Positions 1 to 7,945 of a DNA stretch of 64,000 nt are shown piece after piece. Position 1 is the stretch's first letter, and each line of letters begins with the position of its first letter. The DNA is from Solimicrobium sp040544425 (GTDB lineage Bacteria > Pseudomonadota > Gammaproteobacteria > Burkholderiales > Burkholderiaceae_D). Both the position numbers and the translations under genes were made by a program. The notes beneath the pieces were generated by a model that was given only the letters and a program-made list of their open reading frames with translations, was not told the origin of the DNA and did not search any database. The stretch covers positions 124,001 through 188,000 of the forward strand of contig JBEONO010000003.1 in the NCBI GenBank assembly GCA_040544425.1, written 5' to 3'.

Positions 1-14
1 GACCACTGCAAAAA

Positions 15-64
15 ATGTTACCTTTATTCGTTATTTATTTGAATTTGACGAATTTAGGTAACAT
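15..64. promoter_or_regulatory. Inverted-repeat operator of the AbiE operon
   Basis: Two 17-nt arms (15-31 and 48-64) are inverted copies with 15 of 17 positions matching, separated by 16 AT-rich bases. The right arm ends 9 nt before the AbiEi start codon. AbiEi antitoxins are known to repress their own promoter by binding long inverted repeats, so this is the expected operator. The arms and spacing are seen directly; the binding is inferred. Confidence 0.65.
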
Positions 65-73
65 AATAGGCCG

Positions 74-682
74 ATGAACAATCCCCTTACCCAACAGCAG
101 CAGGTCCTGGATCTGGCAACACAGAAGGGACTGTTGCGCGCCAGCGATCTGGATCAGATCAACGTGCCACGCGCCGTCCTTGCGCGAATGTCTTTGATCG
201 GCCAGCTGGAAAAGGTCAGCCGCGGACTGTATCGCCTGCCTGAGAGCCAGACAGCTCAACATGAAAGTTTGCGCACCGTGGCGACCAGGGTGCCGCAAGC
301 CGTCATTTGTTTGTTGAGCGCATTGCAGTTCCACGAATTGACCACCCAATTGCCGCGTCAAGTTTGGATCGCCATGCCGCGCGGCAGTCACGTACCCAAG
401 CTGGACTACCCGCCAATCAAACTGATTCAATACAGTGGGCAGGCCTACTCTGAAGGAATCGACACAGTTATAGTTGATCAGATTGAGGTCAAGGTTTATG
501 GCGTCGACAAAACGATTGCCGACTGTTTTAAGCATCGCAATAAAATTGGCATCGATGTCGCCATCGAGGCACTCAAGCAAGCGCGTCGTAAAAAACTGAT
601 CGACATGAACGCGTTGTGGCGTTTCGCAACAATCTGCCGTGTCGCCAATCTGATGCGCCCGTATATGGAGGCGACGGAATGA
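74..682 (+). CDS. abiEi: AbiEi-family type IV antitoxin / autorepressor
   Basis: A 202-residue protein with an N-terminal winged-helix region (about residues 8-58, ending in the typical VSRGLYRLP turn) and a C-terminal domain of the AbiEi antitoxin type. In this family the antitoxin counteracts AbiEii without direct binding and represses the operon. It overlaps the next gene by 4 nt (ATGA), so the two are translationally coupled, and a long inverted repeat lies just upstream. Length and order are normal for AbiE modules. Family assignment is from sequence recognition and from the partner gene. Confidence 0.88.
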   Translation: MNNPLTQQQQVLDLATQKGLLRASDLDQINVPRAVLARMSLIGQLEKVSRGLYRLPESQTAQHESLRTVATRVPQAVICLLSALQFHELTTQLPRQVWIAMPRGSHVPKLDYPPIKLIQYSGQAYSEGIDTVIVDQIEVKVYGVDKTIADCFKHRNKIGIDVAIEALKQARRKKLIDMNALWRFATICRVANLMRPYMEATE

Positions 683-1578
683 TCAAAGATACAGGATCTT
701 CAGTGCGAGCCAGACTATTGGCTATTGCAAAAGCGGAAAATTCGGTTTTTGACCAGGTTCTGGTCCGCTTTGCACTGGAACGAATCTTGTACCGCATCGG
801 TGTTTCCAATTACGCCGATCACTTTATTCTCAAGGGTGCATTGCTGTTTAATCTCTGGTACGACATGCCGCATCGCGCCACACGTGACGCTGACTTGCTG
901 GGCTTTGGTGCCAGCGACCTCGAATCCATCAAAGAGGTTTTCTCGAAAATTGCAGCAATACAGGTTGATGATGGAATTTGCTTTAATTCGGCAACAATCG
1001 TTGTCGAAGAAATTCGTAAAGAAGACGGATATGGCGGAGCTCGCGTACTCATTGCAAGTACAACAGCAAAAGCGAAATGTAAAACGCAGATTGATATCGG
1101 CTTTGGCGATATCGTAACGCCCGGCCCGGTCAAGGCAATCTATCCAGTCTTACTTCAAGACCTTCCAGCGCCAACTTTACATACCTATCCGGTTTATACC
1201 GTTATCGCCGAAAAGCTCAACGCTATTTGTGAATTGGGCATGACCAACAGCCGTCTCAAAGACTATTTGGATCTGTGGGTCTTGTTGAACAATGAGACGC
1301 TTGATGACCAGGTGTTGGCAAAAGCAGTTGCGGCAACGTTCGGTCGGCGCGGCACAGGGATTTCAAACACTTTGCCTGTTGGATTGACCGACCAATTTGC
1401 AGATGACGCATCCAGAAAAATATTATGGAAGAACTTCCTCATTAAAAATCAGCTCCCGATCACAACATTGAATTCGACAATCGAAAAAATTCGCTCGACG
1501 CTGGAACCAATTTTAAAAGAGGCGGCAACATTAAATTTGGAACAAGAAAATTTGATTAACAAACATTTCAATGTTTAG
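679..1578 (+). CDS. abiEii: AbiEii-family nucleotidyltransferase toxin
   Basis: A 299-residue protein of the AbiEii/AbiGii nucleotidyltransferase family. The start at 679 was chosen because it overlaps the antitoxin stop as ATGA; the open frame extends further upstream but only inside abiEi. Visible family motifs are ILKGALLF (about residues 50-57) and RATRDADLLG (about 67-76), which carry the paired acidic residues of the nucleotidyltransferase centre, and a later EKLNAIC segment. These toxins modify RNA substrates with nucleotides and give bacteriostasis or phage defence. The frame is open throughout, so the module looks intact. Confidence 0.88.
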   Translation: MIKDTGSSVRARLLAIAKAENSVFDQVLVRFALERILYRIGVSNYADHFILKGALLFNLWYDMPHRATRDADLLGFGASDLESIKEVFSKIAAIQVDDGICFNSATIVVEEIRKEDGYGGARVLIASTTAKAKCKTQIDIGFGDIVTPGPVKAIYPVLLQDLPAPTLHTYPVYTVIAEKLNAICELGMTNSRLKDYLDLWVLLNNETLDDQVLAKAVAATFGRRGTGISNTLPVGLTDQFADDASRKILWKNFLIKNQLPITTLNSTIEKIRSTLEPILKEAATLNLEQENLINKHFNV

Positions 1579-1591
1579 CGGTGATTGAAAT

Positions 1592-1881
1592 AAATCGTGT
1601 GCAGGTCGTGTCGCACATCATCTCATTTCTCATGCTGGAAAACTCTGCGCAGTAGTGCATCTTCTTTCAGATTGAGTCGTAAATGCTGATTCAAAAAACC
1701 GTACCTCCAATATATGCCGTCATTCCCGCACGGGTTTGGCGGGAATCCAGTGTCGTGACTCTGGTTGCCAGTTAAACGACGCTGGATTCCCGCCAAACCC
1801 GTGCGGGAATGACGTCTGCAAAATCGCGCGCAGGCGGTGTCGCGTAATATTTCTCTTCGTCTGCCGGAAAACTCTGCGCAG
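1592..1881. repeat. Diverged 61-nt direct repeats flanking a palindrome
   Basis: Segments 1592-1652 and 1821-1881 align without gaps at 46 of 61 positions. The last 14 bases, GGAAAACTCTGCGCAG, are near the conserved end of the alignment and the centre is most diverged. They bracket the palindromic element at 1718-1814. The 1579-1901 gap has no convincing gene; these repeats and the palindrome are its only recognisable content. Confidence 0.6.
1718..1814. repeat. Palindromic intergenic repeat (CATTCCCGC family)
   Basis: Arms 1718-1750 and 1782-1814 are perfect 33-nt inverted copies, and partial pairing continues to 1756/1776. Each arm has a CGTCATTCCCGC...GCGGGAATCCAG layout. A related element with the same layout lies at 24652-24761, so this is a dispersed family and not a gene-specific terminator. 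Confidence 0.8.
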
Positions 1882-1901
1882 CATTGCTGTGGCGTGCTGA
1901 T

Positions 1902-3077
1902 CTAATTCGCAGCAGCAAGCGTCGAGCAGCCAATCTCAATCTGCGCGCGCATCTGATCCCAAATTTCTCCCGGCTCAATCTCAGGCACGTAGGCATGCGC
2001 GGCTTCAACAATTGAATCAATGATCAAGTCGGGATTGTCGATGTCACAGTGCTGTTTGCCGAACTCAATCAATGCATTCCGATACGGCCAGGATTTTGTC
2101 TTTGCCAGTTTCAGGGCCATCACATCTTTCGGCAGATAACTGGTCGTATTGACGATATCTTACAGCGGCGACAGCTGCACATCGTCGGTAGTTGGGTCGG
2201 TATAGAGCAAGCCAAAATTTTTTAAATGTGCATCGCCGTTTCTGACGGCAACCGATAGCACGATAGATTTGAACAGTTCCGTGAGCGATGCTGTTTTGAA
2301 TTGACCCGAGCAAAATGATCTCACCACCTTTGCGACAATTTCATAGCTGGAATTGTACTTTTCATCGTTCTGGCAACCAGTCAGGGAGGTCATGTCTTCG
2401 AACCCCAGATAGTTATTCGACCGGTCAATATCAAATCGCTCGATAAGGAAAATACCCTTATCGTCGGAAAGCCAAAACCGGGGCGTAATCAACCCGGCTT
2501 TTTTAGCAATCATCATGCAGTGGAATTCGTTCTCGGCCAAACCCGGGTAGTCGTAGCAGGACGACTTGACGATCAAATTGGGAATTTTTGACGAGGCGTC
2601 CACATCATTGAAAGCAAACTCTTGTGGCATCAGCACTTTGGGTTGAACACCAGAGACCCCGGACAGTAGCGCATATTTTTCAGCGAGATAATCGAACAGA
2701 TCTTCTGTGCCTTTCCATGCCAATATTTCCTTGAGATCTTCACCTTCCTGCGCCTTGGCTGTTGAAATTTCTTCCATCAGGCATTGAACGCGACCGATCG
2801 TATTTCGACCTGTTAGCGTCAAAATATTGAAGTCGTTAATCTTCATGGTCTTGCAGAACTTTTCCCTGATCCAGCCAAGTAAAAAACCTTCAGGCAGATT
2901 TTGGCGCATGGCTCCCGGCAAGACACTGCTAGCATAACTTTGTGCGGTCAATGGCATCGTCAAACCAATCTCGCAGTGTTTATCTTTTGTGCGGTAATTA
3001 AAAATATATTGCGACACTTTGGTGATCACGCCAGACGGTCCTTGCGTTGTGTGCACGAACAGCGATTTATTCATCAT
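1902..3077 (-). pseudogene. hipA: hipA-type kinase toxin interrupted by an in-frame stop
   Basis: The minus-strand frame encodes a HipA Ser/Thr kinase of 391 codons broken by a TAA at 2160-2162 (codon 306). Upstream of the stop are the N-terminal subdomain, the glycine-rich SGVQPKVLM loop (about residue 145) and the catalytic NGDAHLKNFG loop (about 280-289). The stop lies in the conserved LSPLYD motif, replacing the Tyr. The same frame then continues without a shift through DIVNTTSYLP, ALKLAKTKSWP and on to 1902. The 305-residue product would lack the metal-binding Asp and the C-terminal helices, so it should be catalytically dead. A start at 3074 is better placed behind AAGGA than 3077. Confidence 0.82.
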
Positions 3078-3198
3078 CGTCCTTAAACAGTTCTCTCAGC
3101 TCGGATTCGGAAGGCCGACTGCCACCGGGTTTGAGTGACACGGTCAGATCCAGCGCACACAAAAAGGTTTTTCTATTCTGCTGATGCCCCAAATCTTT
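3067..3198 (-). pseudogene. Remnant of a hipB-like antitoxin C-terminus
   Basis: A 43-codon open frame on the minus strand reads through CALDLTVSLKPGG and ends in ELRELFKDDDE, overlapping the hipA start. The position and the hydrophobic LDLTVSL strand match the end of HipB-type antitoxins, which directly precede and overlap hipA. No start codon and no helix-turn-helix remain: a stop at 3199-3201 precedes the frame. Another frame upstream carries WGISRIEK, which resembles the recognition-helix end of HipB, so a frameshift or internal deletion is likely. Assignment as hipB is inference from position. Confidence 0.5.
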
Positions 3199-3612
3199 TT
3201 AAAAACGCGATCCCAACTGCACGGGAAAAGTTCAGAAAAATCGCGACTTTTTTCAGCAAAAAATTTCCCAAAAGAATTAATAATTCCGTACGGAAACACA
3301 ACCGCACAATAAGACATTAATAAGACTGAGTAGTAGTCCGTATGGACTATTTGCATAGGCCTAACGGAGTGTTTTAACGGGTGTCCCACCTGTAATTCAT
3401 GACAAATCCAAACCCTAAACTAGCGCCACTTGTGAGAAGTAATTAGGACCAGCAGCCAGTGGTCTGAAGTGAGACTGAAACGTCAGTCACACTTCAGACA
3501 GCAGTTGCCCGAGGACCCGAGTTTCACTTGCAATGGCCAGCATCGGGCTGGCGCAATTTTAAACTGTTCGCATTACACCGCACTTTAAATATTCAACCTC
3601 AGGGAGTTTTAC
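3199..3612. other. Gene-free regulatory stretch before the PEP-CTERM gene
   Basis: No credible coding region. The left part is AT-rich and contains the 12-bp palindrome TTCCGTACGGAA (3284-3295) and an imperfect one, TAGTCC-GTAT-GGACTA (3334-3349). A strong hairpin lies at 3462-3499. A ribosome-binding CAGGGAG sits 9 nt before the start at 3613. No convincing -35/-10 pair could be fixed. Confidence 0.5.
3462..3499 (+). repeat. 17-bp hairpin in the leader of the PEP-CTERM gene
   Basis: Arms 3462-3478 and 3483-3499 pair with one mismatch around an AACG loop. There is no T-run after it, so it is not a simple terminator. Located about 115 nt before a probably highly expressed gene, it could be a leader structure or a protein-binding site. 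Confidence 0.6.
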
Positions 3613-4440
3613 ATGAAATCATCTTTAAAAATTATCGTTGCTGCTTTAGCCTTGGCTACGGCTGGTGGCGCATTTGCTGCTGACGTTACACCTGCAGTCG
3701 CTTCTGCGACTGGTTCAGATCTGCTGTTCTATGCATATGATGCAAACCAAGGCGTTCAAACTGCATTCGTTATGGATTTGGGTGTTAGCTACAGTAACTT
3801 CCTGCCTACAAGCGCAGCCGCTTTGGCAAATGCAACATACGCAATCACATCAAGCAGTGCTTGGTCAACCTACGTGGCTGCTACTTTGGCAGATTCAGTT
3901 AAGTCTGGCTATGGCTACTACAATGGTAACGGTCTGGCGAATACACAATGGGGTGTTATTTCTGCTCAAGCTTTCAGCGCAACCAAGCAAGGTCTGAGCG
4001 TAACTGTTAATAAAGATATTACTGCTGGTGGTGTCACATACGGCAACGTCCGTAGTCAAGAGTCCTTCTTGGGCGCTTTGGCTGGTGCAGGCGGCCTGAC
4101 CGCTGAAGCTACTGGTACCCAATTGCGTGCTGGTATTTATGATCCTACAGCTGTTGCGGCTAACTGGACAGATGGTTCAGCTAACTTGAAGTATTCAGTT
4201 CTGAACAATATCGGTGATTCTTCAGTATTCGTAAATTACAGCTCAGTTGGTACCGGTACTAAAGCTCCTACTTTCTACGGTACTCCAGGCACAAACGCAA
4301 CATTTACATTTGACGGTACAAACCTGAACTACGCAGTTGCACAAGTTGCTGCAGTTCCAGAGCCAAGCAGCTACGCCATGATGTTGGGCGGCCTGCTGAT
4401 GATCGGTGCTTTGGCAGTCCGTCGTCGTAACAGCAAGTAA
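3613..4440 (+). CDS. Secreted PEP-CTERM sorting-domain protein
   Basis: A 275-residue exported protein. Residues 1-22 form a signal peptide ending AFA. The body is rich in Ala, Ser, Thr, Gly, Asn and Tyr and contains no enzyme motif. The C-terminus (from residue 248) is a textbook PEP-CTERM signal: VPEPSS, a hydrophobic helix, then the basic tail RRRNSK. Such tails are recognised and cleaved by exosortases; xrtB is encoded at 43038-43952. The gene uses GCT, GGT and GTT codons heavily and is AT-richer than its neighbours, which suggests high expression. A CAGGGAG ribosome-binding site supports the start. The specific function is unknown; a structural surface or biofilm-matrix role is inference. 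Confidence 0.85.
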   Translation: MKSSLKIIVAALALATAGGAFAADVTPAVASATGSDLLFYAYDANQGVQTAFVMDLGVSYSNFLPTSAAALANATYAITSSSAWSTYVAATLADSVKSGYGYYNGNGLANTQWGVISAQAFSATKQGLSVTVNKDITAGGVTYGNVRSQESFLGALAGAGGLTAEATGTQLRAGIYDPTAVAANWTDGSANLKYSVLNNIGDSSVFVNYSSVGTGTKAPTFYGTPGTNATFTFDGTNLNYAVAQVAAVPEPSSYAMMLGGLLMIGALAVRRRNSK

Positions 4441-4453
4441 TCACGATTTAACC

Positions 4454-4504
4454 CGCGGATCTTAACTGATCCGCGAGTCTTGACCGACGCATTTGATGCG
4501 TCGG
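4454..4504 (+). other. Two adjacent hairpins between the secreted-protein genes
   Basis: CGCGGATC (4454-4461) pairs with 4468-4475 around a 6-nt loop, and a 9-bp stem (4484-4492 with 4496-4504) follows with a 3-nt loop. Neither has a T-run, so they look more like mRNA-stabilising or attenuating structures than full terminators. Confidence 0.45.
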
Positions 4505-4561
4505 GTGGGACTTGTTTGGCAAAAATTTCTTTATCTCACACTTCATTTGACTGGACTTACT

Positions 4562-6070
4562 ATGAAAATCAAATCAATCGCTGCTGCTTGCTTGGCGCTG
4601 TGCTCAGTTTCAGCTTTCGCCGCTCCTTTAAATCCAAATGCTCCTGGCACATACGCGACTTATTACATCGCCGGTGCTTCAGCTTTGGCTCCAGCTATTA
4701 CTAACGTTGTTCAAGGTTTGAATGCTGACGGCACATCCGGTACTTCACAATTTTTCGCAACTCCAGCTGACGTAGTTAAAATTGCTCAAAGCTGCCCAGC
4801 TGCATACACACCAAACTGCGACAAAGTTACCCTGTTTTTCGGCGTACCTAAAGCAGGTTCAGGCCTGGCTGCCGGAACAAATCTGGTTGTAATTTACAAC
4901 TCAGCTGATGGTTCGTTTGCTGGTATGAATCAAATGGCAAACCTCGGTGGTGCAGCAGCAGCTTTGGCTGACTACAGCAACATCACTTTCAATACTGATG
5001 GCACATTCACATTTGGTTCAAATGGTTTGTACCACGGTTATGTTCCTAAACTGGGTTCTGGCCTGGTATTGACAGGTTCGGGTACTAGCTACACAACAAC
5101 TGAGCAAGCATTCAACGGTTCTCCAACTGTTGCCGGTACACCAAACGCGCATTTCGGTTTTGTTAAAGCTGACATCGCCGCTGCTGACGTACACGCTTTC
5201 GAAAACGTTACTGGTGCATTCACTCCTGGTCAAGGTGGCTTCCAAACAGCAGGTAACATCACTAGCAAAACTATCGGTCTGGAAACTTTTGGTATCGCTG
5301 TCAACCCGGCACTGTACCTGGCATTGCAATTGGCTGAAGGCCTGGTTCCAGTTGGTACAGCAGCGCCAGACCTGACAACAACCAAGATCCCTAACATCCG
5401 TTCAGTTGACTACGCTTCGTTGATCGCTCAATCAAGTGCAACAAAATCTACTGCTCAGTTCCTGTCGAACTACCAAGCAGGCAATACTGATGCGGCTGAG
5501 ATCACTATCGAGCGTCGTATCAACCTGTCTGGTACCCAAGCTTCTTCAGGTATTTTCTTCCTGGACTCTGGTTGCGGTAAAGGCGCAGCGAATCCTACAA
5601 ACGCTGCAGTTGATTCAAACCCAGGCATTTATACTGTTGTCGAAAACTCTCAGACTGGTGACGTTACAACTGCTCTGAAAGCCACTAACACATCTGGTTA
5701 TGCATTAGGTATCGTTTCACTGGAAAAAAATCAGCCGTTGACAGCTGCTTCATACAACTTCGTTAAGTTGGATGGCGTTAGCCCGAACTACAGCGCTGCT
5801 GGTGTCTATGATTCTAAAGGCCGTATCAACACATCACTTGGCAATTACAAGTATGCAGTTGAAGCTACTGTCAACTTTGACAAGACAAACACCAATCCAG
5901 TTCACCTGGCATTTGGTACAAATCTGGTCAACGGTTTAGCAAATTCAACATTGCATAACCTGGTTGGTATTTCATACCTGGACGGCGCTGTAGATACTGC
6001 AGATAACAAACAAGCTCGTTTTGACCACGGTGGTTCTACAAACTGCACACCTTTGCTCGCTAATCAGTAA
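4562..6070 (+). CDS. Exported protein of unknown function, possibly binding-protein-like
   Basis: A 502-residue protein; the start at 4562 gives a clean signal peptide (MKIKSIAAACLALCSVSAFA) and is preferred over in-frame upstream starts. The mature part opens with YYIAGASALAPAI, which recalls the ligand-binding strand-loop of PstS-like periplasmic binding proteins, and contains ERRINLSGTQASSGIFF and paired Cys residues. No PEP-CTERM tail. Codon use matches the preceding PEP-CTERM gene, and the pair is closed by the terminator at 6126-6157. I do not recognise a named family; the binding-protein resemblance is weak inference. Confidence 0.7.
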   Translation: MKIKSIAAACLALCSVSAFAAPLNPNAPGTYATYYIAGASALAPAITNVVQGLNADGTSGTSQFFATPADVVKIAQSCPAAYTPNCDKVTLFFGVPKAGSGLAAGTNLVVIYNSADGSFAGMNQMANLGGAAAALADYSNITFNTDGTFTFGSNGLYHGYVPKLGSGLVLTGSGTSYTTTEQAFNGSPTVAGTPNAHFGFVKADIAAADVHAFENVTGAFTPGQGGFQTAGNITSKTIGLETFGIAVNPALYLALQLAEGLVPVGTAAPDLTTTKIPNIRSVDYASLIAQSSATKSTAQFLSNYQAGNTDAAEITIERRINLSGTQASSGIFFLDSGCGKGAANPTNAAVDSNPGIYTVVENSQTGDVTTALKATNTSGYALGIVSLEKNQPLTAASYNFVKLDGVSPNYSAAGVYDSKGRINTSLGNYKYAVEATVNFDKTNTNPVHLAFGTNLVNGLANSTLHNLVGISYLDGAVDTADNKQARFDHGGSTNCTPLLANQ

Positions 6071-6125
6071 TTTGCTGACCTAGCGTTTAAAGTTAAGAGG
6101 CGCAAGCCTCTGCTTTGAAACCGGG

Positions 6126-6157
6126 CGACCCTCCGAATTTCTGGAGGGTCGTTTTTT
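6126..6157 (+). terminator. Rho-independent terminator
   Basis: A perfect 9-bp GC-rich stem (6126-6134 with 6143-6151) with an 8-nt loop is followed directly by six T residues. It ends the 3613-6070 unit. A smaller AGAGGC-GCAA-GCCTCT hairpin lies just before it at 6096-6111. Confidence 0.9.
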
Positions 6158-6282
6158 AGTTTATATGAAAACCACAATCTATTTGATTGCCATGTTCAGT
6201 CAGATGAACAGCGTTGATCAATCATTCTTTGATATTTGCCCAGCATGGTCCGTTTCACATTCAAGCAGTCTTATGATGGCCG

Positions 6283-6316
6283 CAGTCATCAGTGCGTAAT
6301 AAAAAGAAAAGATAAT
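6283..6316 (+). promoter_or_regulatory. Possible PhoB-type promoter before tpsB
   Basis: CAGTCAT (6283-6289), 4 nt, GCGTAAT (6294-6300), then exactly 10 nt and GATAAT (6311-6316). The geometry is that of four better sites in this window, but the second half-site is poor and transcription would start only a few bases before the ATG at 6326, implying a nearly leaderless mRNA. Confidence 0.3.
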
Positions 6317-6325
6317 TCGCATCCT

Positions 6326-7945
6326 ATGAAAAATTTATTTCGCCAAATTGGCCGCCAGGTGCGTTGTGCAACGATCAATGCATGGTTGGTGGCAGGGTTT
6401 CTTTATGCCGGTTTAATGTTCCCAGCAGTGGCGCAGGACATCGAACAACCACGTTTTGACATTTTTGAATATCAGGTGCAGGGCGTCAGCCGTCTGTCCG
6501 ACAGGTTGATCGAGCAGGCTGTCACACCATTTCTGGGCGAAGGCAAGTCGTTCAAGGATATCGAGGCGGCGCGCGCCGAACTGGAAAAAGCCTATCACGA
6601 TGCCGGCTATCTGACGGTGACCGTCACAATACCGGTGCAAAAAGTGGAAGACGGCCTGGTCACGCTGGCCGTGCTGGAAGTGCCGGTCGAAAAATTAAAG
6701 ATCGCCAATTCACAATACCACGTGCCCAGTGTCATCAAAACCGAAGTGCCCGAACTGGCTGAAGGTAATGTCCCCAATTTTAATGAGCTGCAAAAACAGC
6801 TGACCGCAATCAATCGCTCGGCAGATCTGAAGATCACGCCGGTTCTGCGCGCCGGAGCCAAACCCGGTTCGGTCGAGGCGGAGCTGGATGTCGACGATCA
6901 GTTGCCTCTGCATGGAAACATAGAGCTGTCCAATCGCCAGTCGCCGAATACCACGCCAATGCGACTTTCCGGCTCGATCCATTACGACAATCTGTTCCAG
7001 GCTGGCCACAGCCTGGGCCTGTCGTTCCAGTTATCGCCGCAAAAAACCGATGAAGTGCGCGTGCTGTCCGCGACCTACGTCATCCCCGACGGCACCGAAG
7101 GCAATTCATGGACCATGTATGGCGTGCACTCGCGCAGCTCGTTGACGACGATTTTCAATTCCCCCGGGCTTGGTGTGTTGGGTAATACCGATATTGTCGG
7201 CGCACGCTATGCGTTGGTGATGCCGGACTTTACGGATTTCAGCCAGGTGCTGTCGGTCGGACCAGACTGGAAACGCGTCAAGCAGCTGGTGGCCTCGAAA
7301 GCTGGCAACGTGGAAACCCCGATTACCTATGTGCCGCTGGTGGCGACCTACACCGGCAACCTGCTCGACATTGATCGTCCTACCACGTTCAATGCGACCT
7401 TGACTCTGGGTTTGCGTGGATTGCTCGGTAATACCGAAACCGAATTTTTAGGCAAGCGCAGTGCTTTTGGTTCTGCCAATTACACGGTGCTGCGCGCTGA
7501 TGTCCAGCACACCGAACCGTTGTGGAAATGGAAGTTGTTTTCCAAATTGGAGTTTCAGGCTGCCTCCGGTCCCTTGGTCAACAGCGAACAGTTCACTGCA
7601 GGCGGCGCTGAAAGCGTGCGCGGTTATCTGGAAGGTGAGCTGGCCGGTGATGATGCGCTGCACGGCACGATTGAATTGCGCACACCCGAATTCAAGCCGG
7701 CCGGATCAACCTCAATCTGGAGCGTGACTGGTCTGGCGTTCTGGGATGGCGCTGATTTGCGCACCAGTTATGCCCAGGCGCCGCAACCGTCCAGTCAAAG
7801 CATACACAGCGCCGGGATCGGCGCACTGTTCACCGCTCCGCGTGGCTTCAGCATGCAGGTCTACTGGGCGCACGCATTTGATACCGCTCAGTTGACCAAA
7901 GCCGGCAGCAATCGGGTGCAGGCACATTTGGAATGGGATTACTGA
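6326..7945 (+). CDS. Two-partner secretion outer-membrane transporter (TpsB / ShlB-FhaC type)
   Basis: A 539-residue protein counted from the ATG at 6326; upstream in-frame starts would add 30 residues before the signal sequence. A long signal peptide ends near AVAQ. A POTRA-type region follows (about residues 40-200, with FEYQVQGVSRLSD and KAYHDAGYLTVTV), then a 16-strand-type barrel. The C-terminus ends in an aromatic-rich strand with WDY, typical of outer-membrane proteins. TpsB proteins recognise the N-terminal TPS domain of a partner and move it across the outer membrane. The partner gene overlaps the stop codon (TGATG). Confidence 0.9.
   Translation: MKNLFRQIGRQVRCATINAWLVAGFLYAGLMFPAVAQDIEQPRFDIFEYQVQGVSRLSDRLIEQAVTPFLGEGKSFKDIEAARAELEKAYHDAGYLTVTVTIPVQKVEDGLVTLAVLEVPVEKLKIANSQYHVPSVIKTEVPELAEGNVPNFNELQKQLTAINRSADLKITPVLRAGAKPGSVEAELDVDDQLPLHGNIELSNRQSPNTTPMRLSGSIHYDNLFQAGHSLGLSFQLSPQKTDEVRVLSATYVIPDGTEGNSWTMYGVHSRSSLTTIFNSPGLGVLGNTDIVGARYALVMPDFTDFSQVLSVGPDWKRVKQLVASKAGNVETPITYVPLVATYTGNLLDIDRPTTFNATLTLGLRGLLGNTETEFLGKRSAFGSANYTVLRADVQHTEPLWKWKLFSKLEFQAASGPLVNSEQFTAGGAESVRGYLEGELAGDDALHGTIELRTPEFKPAGSTSIWSVTGLAFWDGADLRTSYAQAPQPSSQSIHSAGIGALFTAPRGFSMQVYWAHAFDTAQLTKAGSNRVQAHLEWDY

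Noticed and set aside
3144..3389. An 81-codon minus-strand frame upstream of hipA
   Set aside because: Not protein-like as a whole; only the WGISRIEK part may be a hipB remnant in a shifted frame.
3536..3560. A GG-N10-GC sigma-54-like site (TGGCCAGCATCGGGCT) before the PEP-CTERM gene
   Set aside because: PEP-CTERM genes can be sigma-54 controlled, but the -12 and -24 boxes match only at the core dinucleotides.
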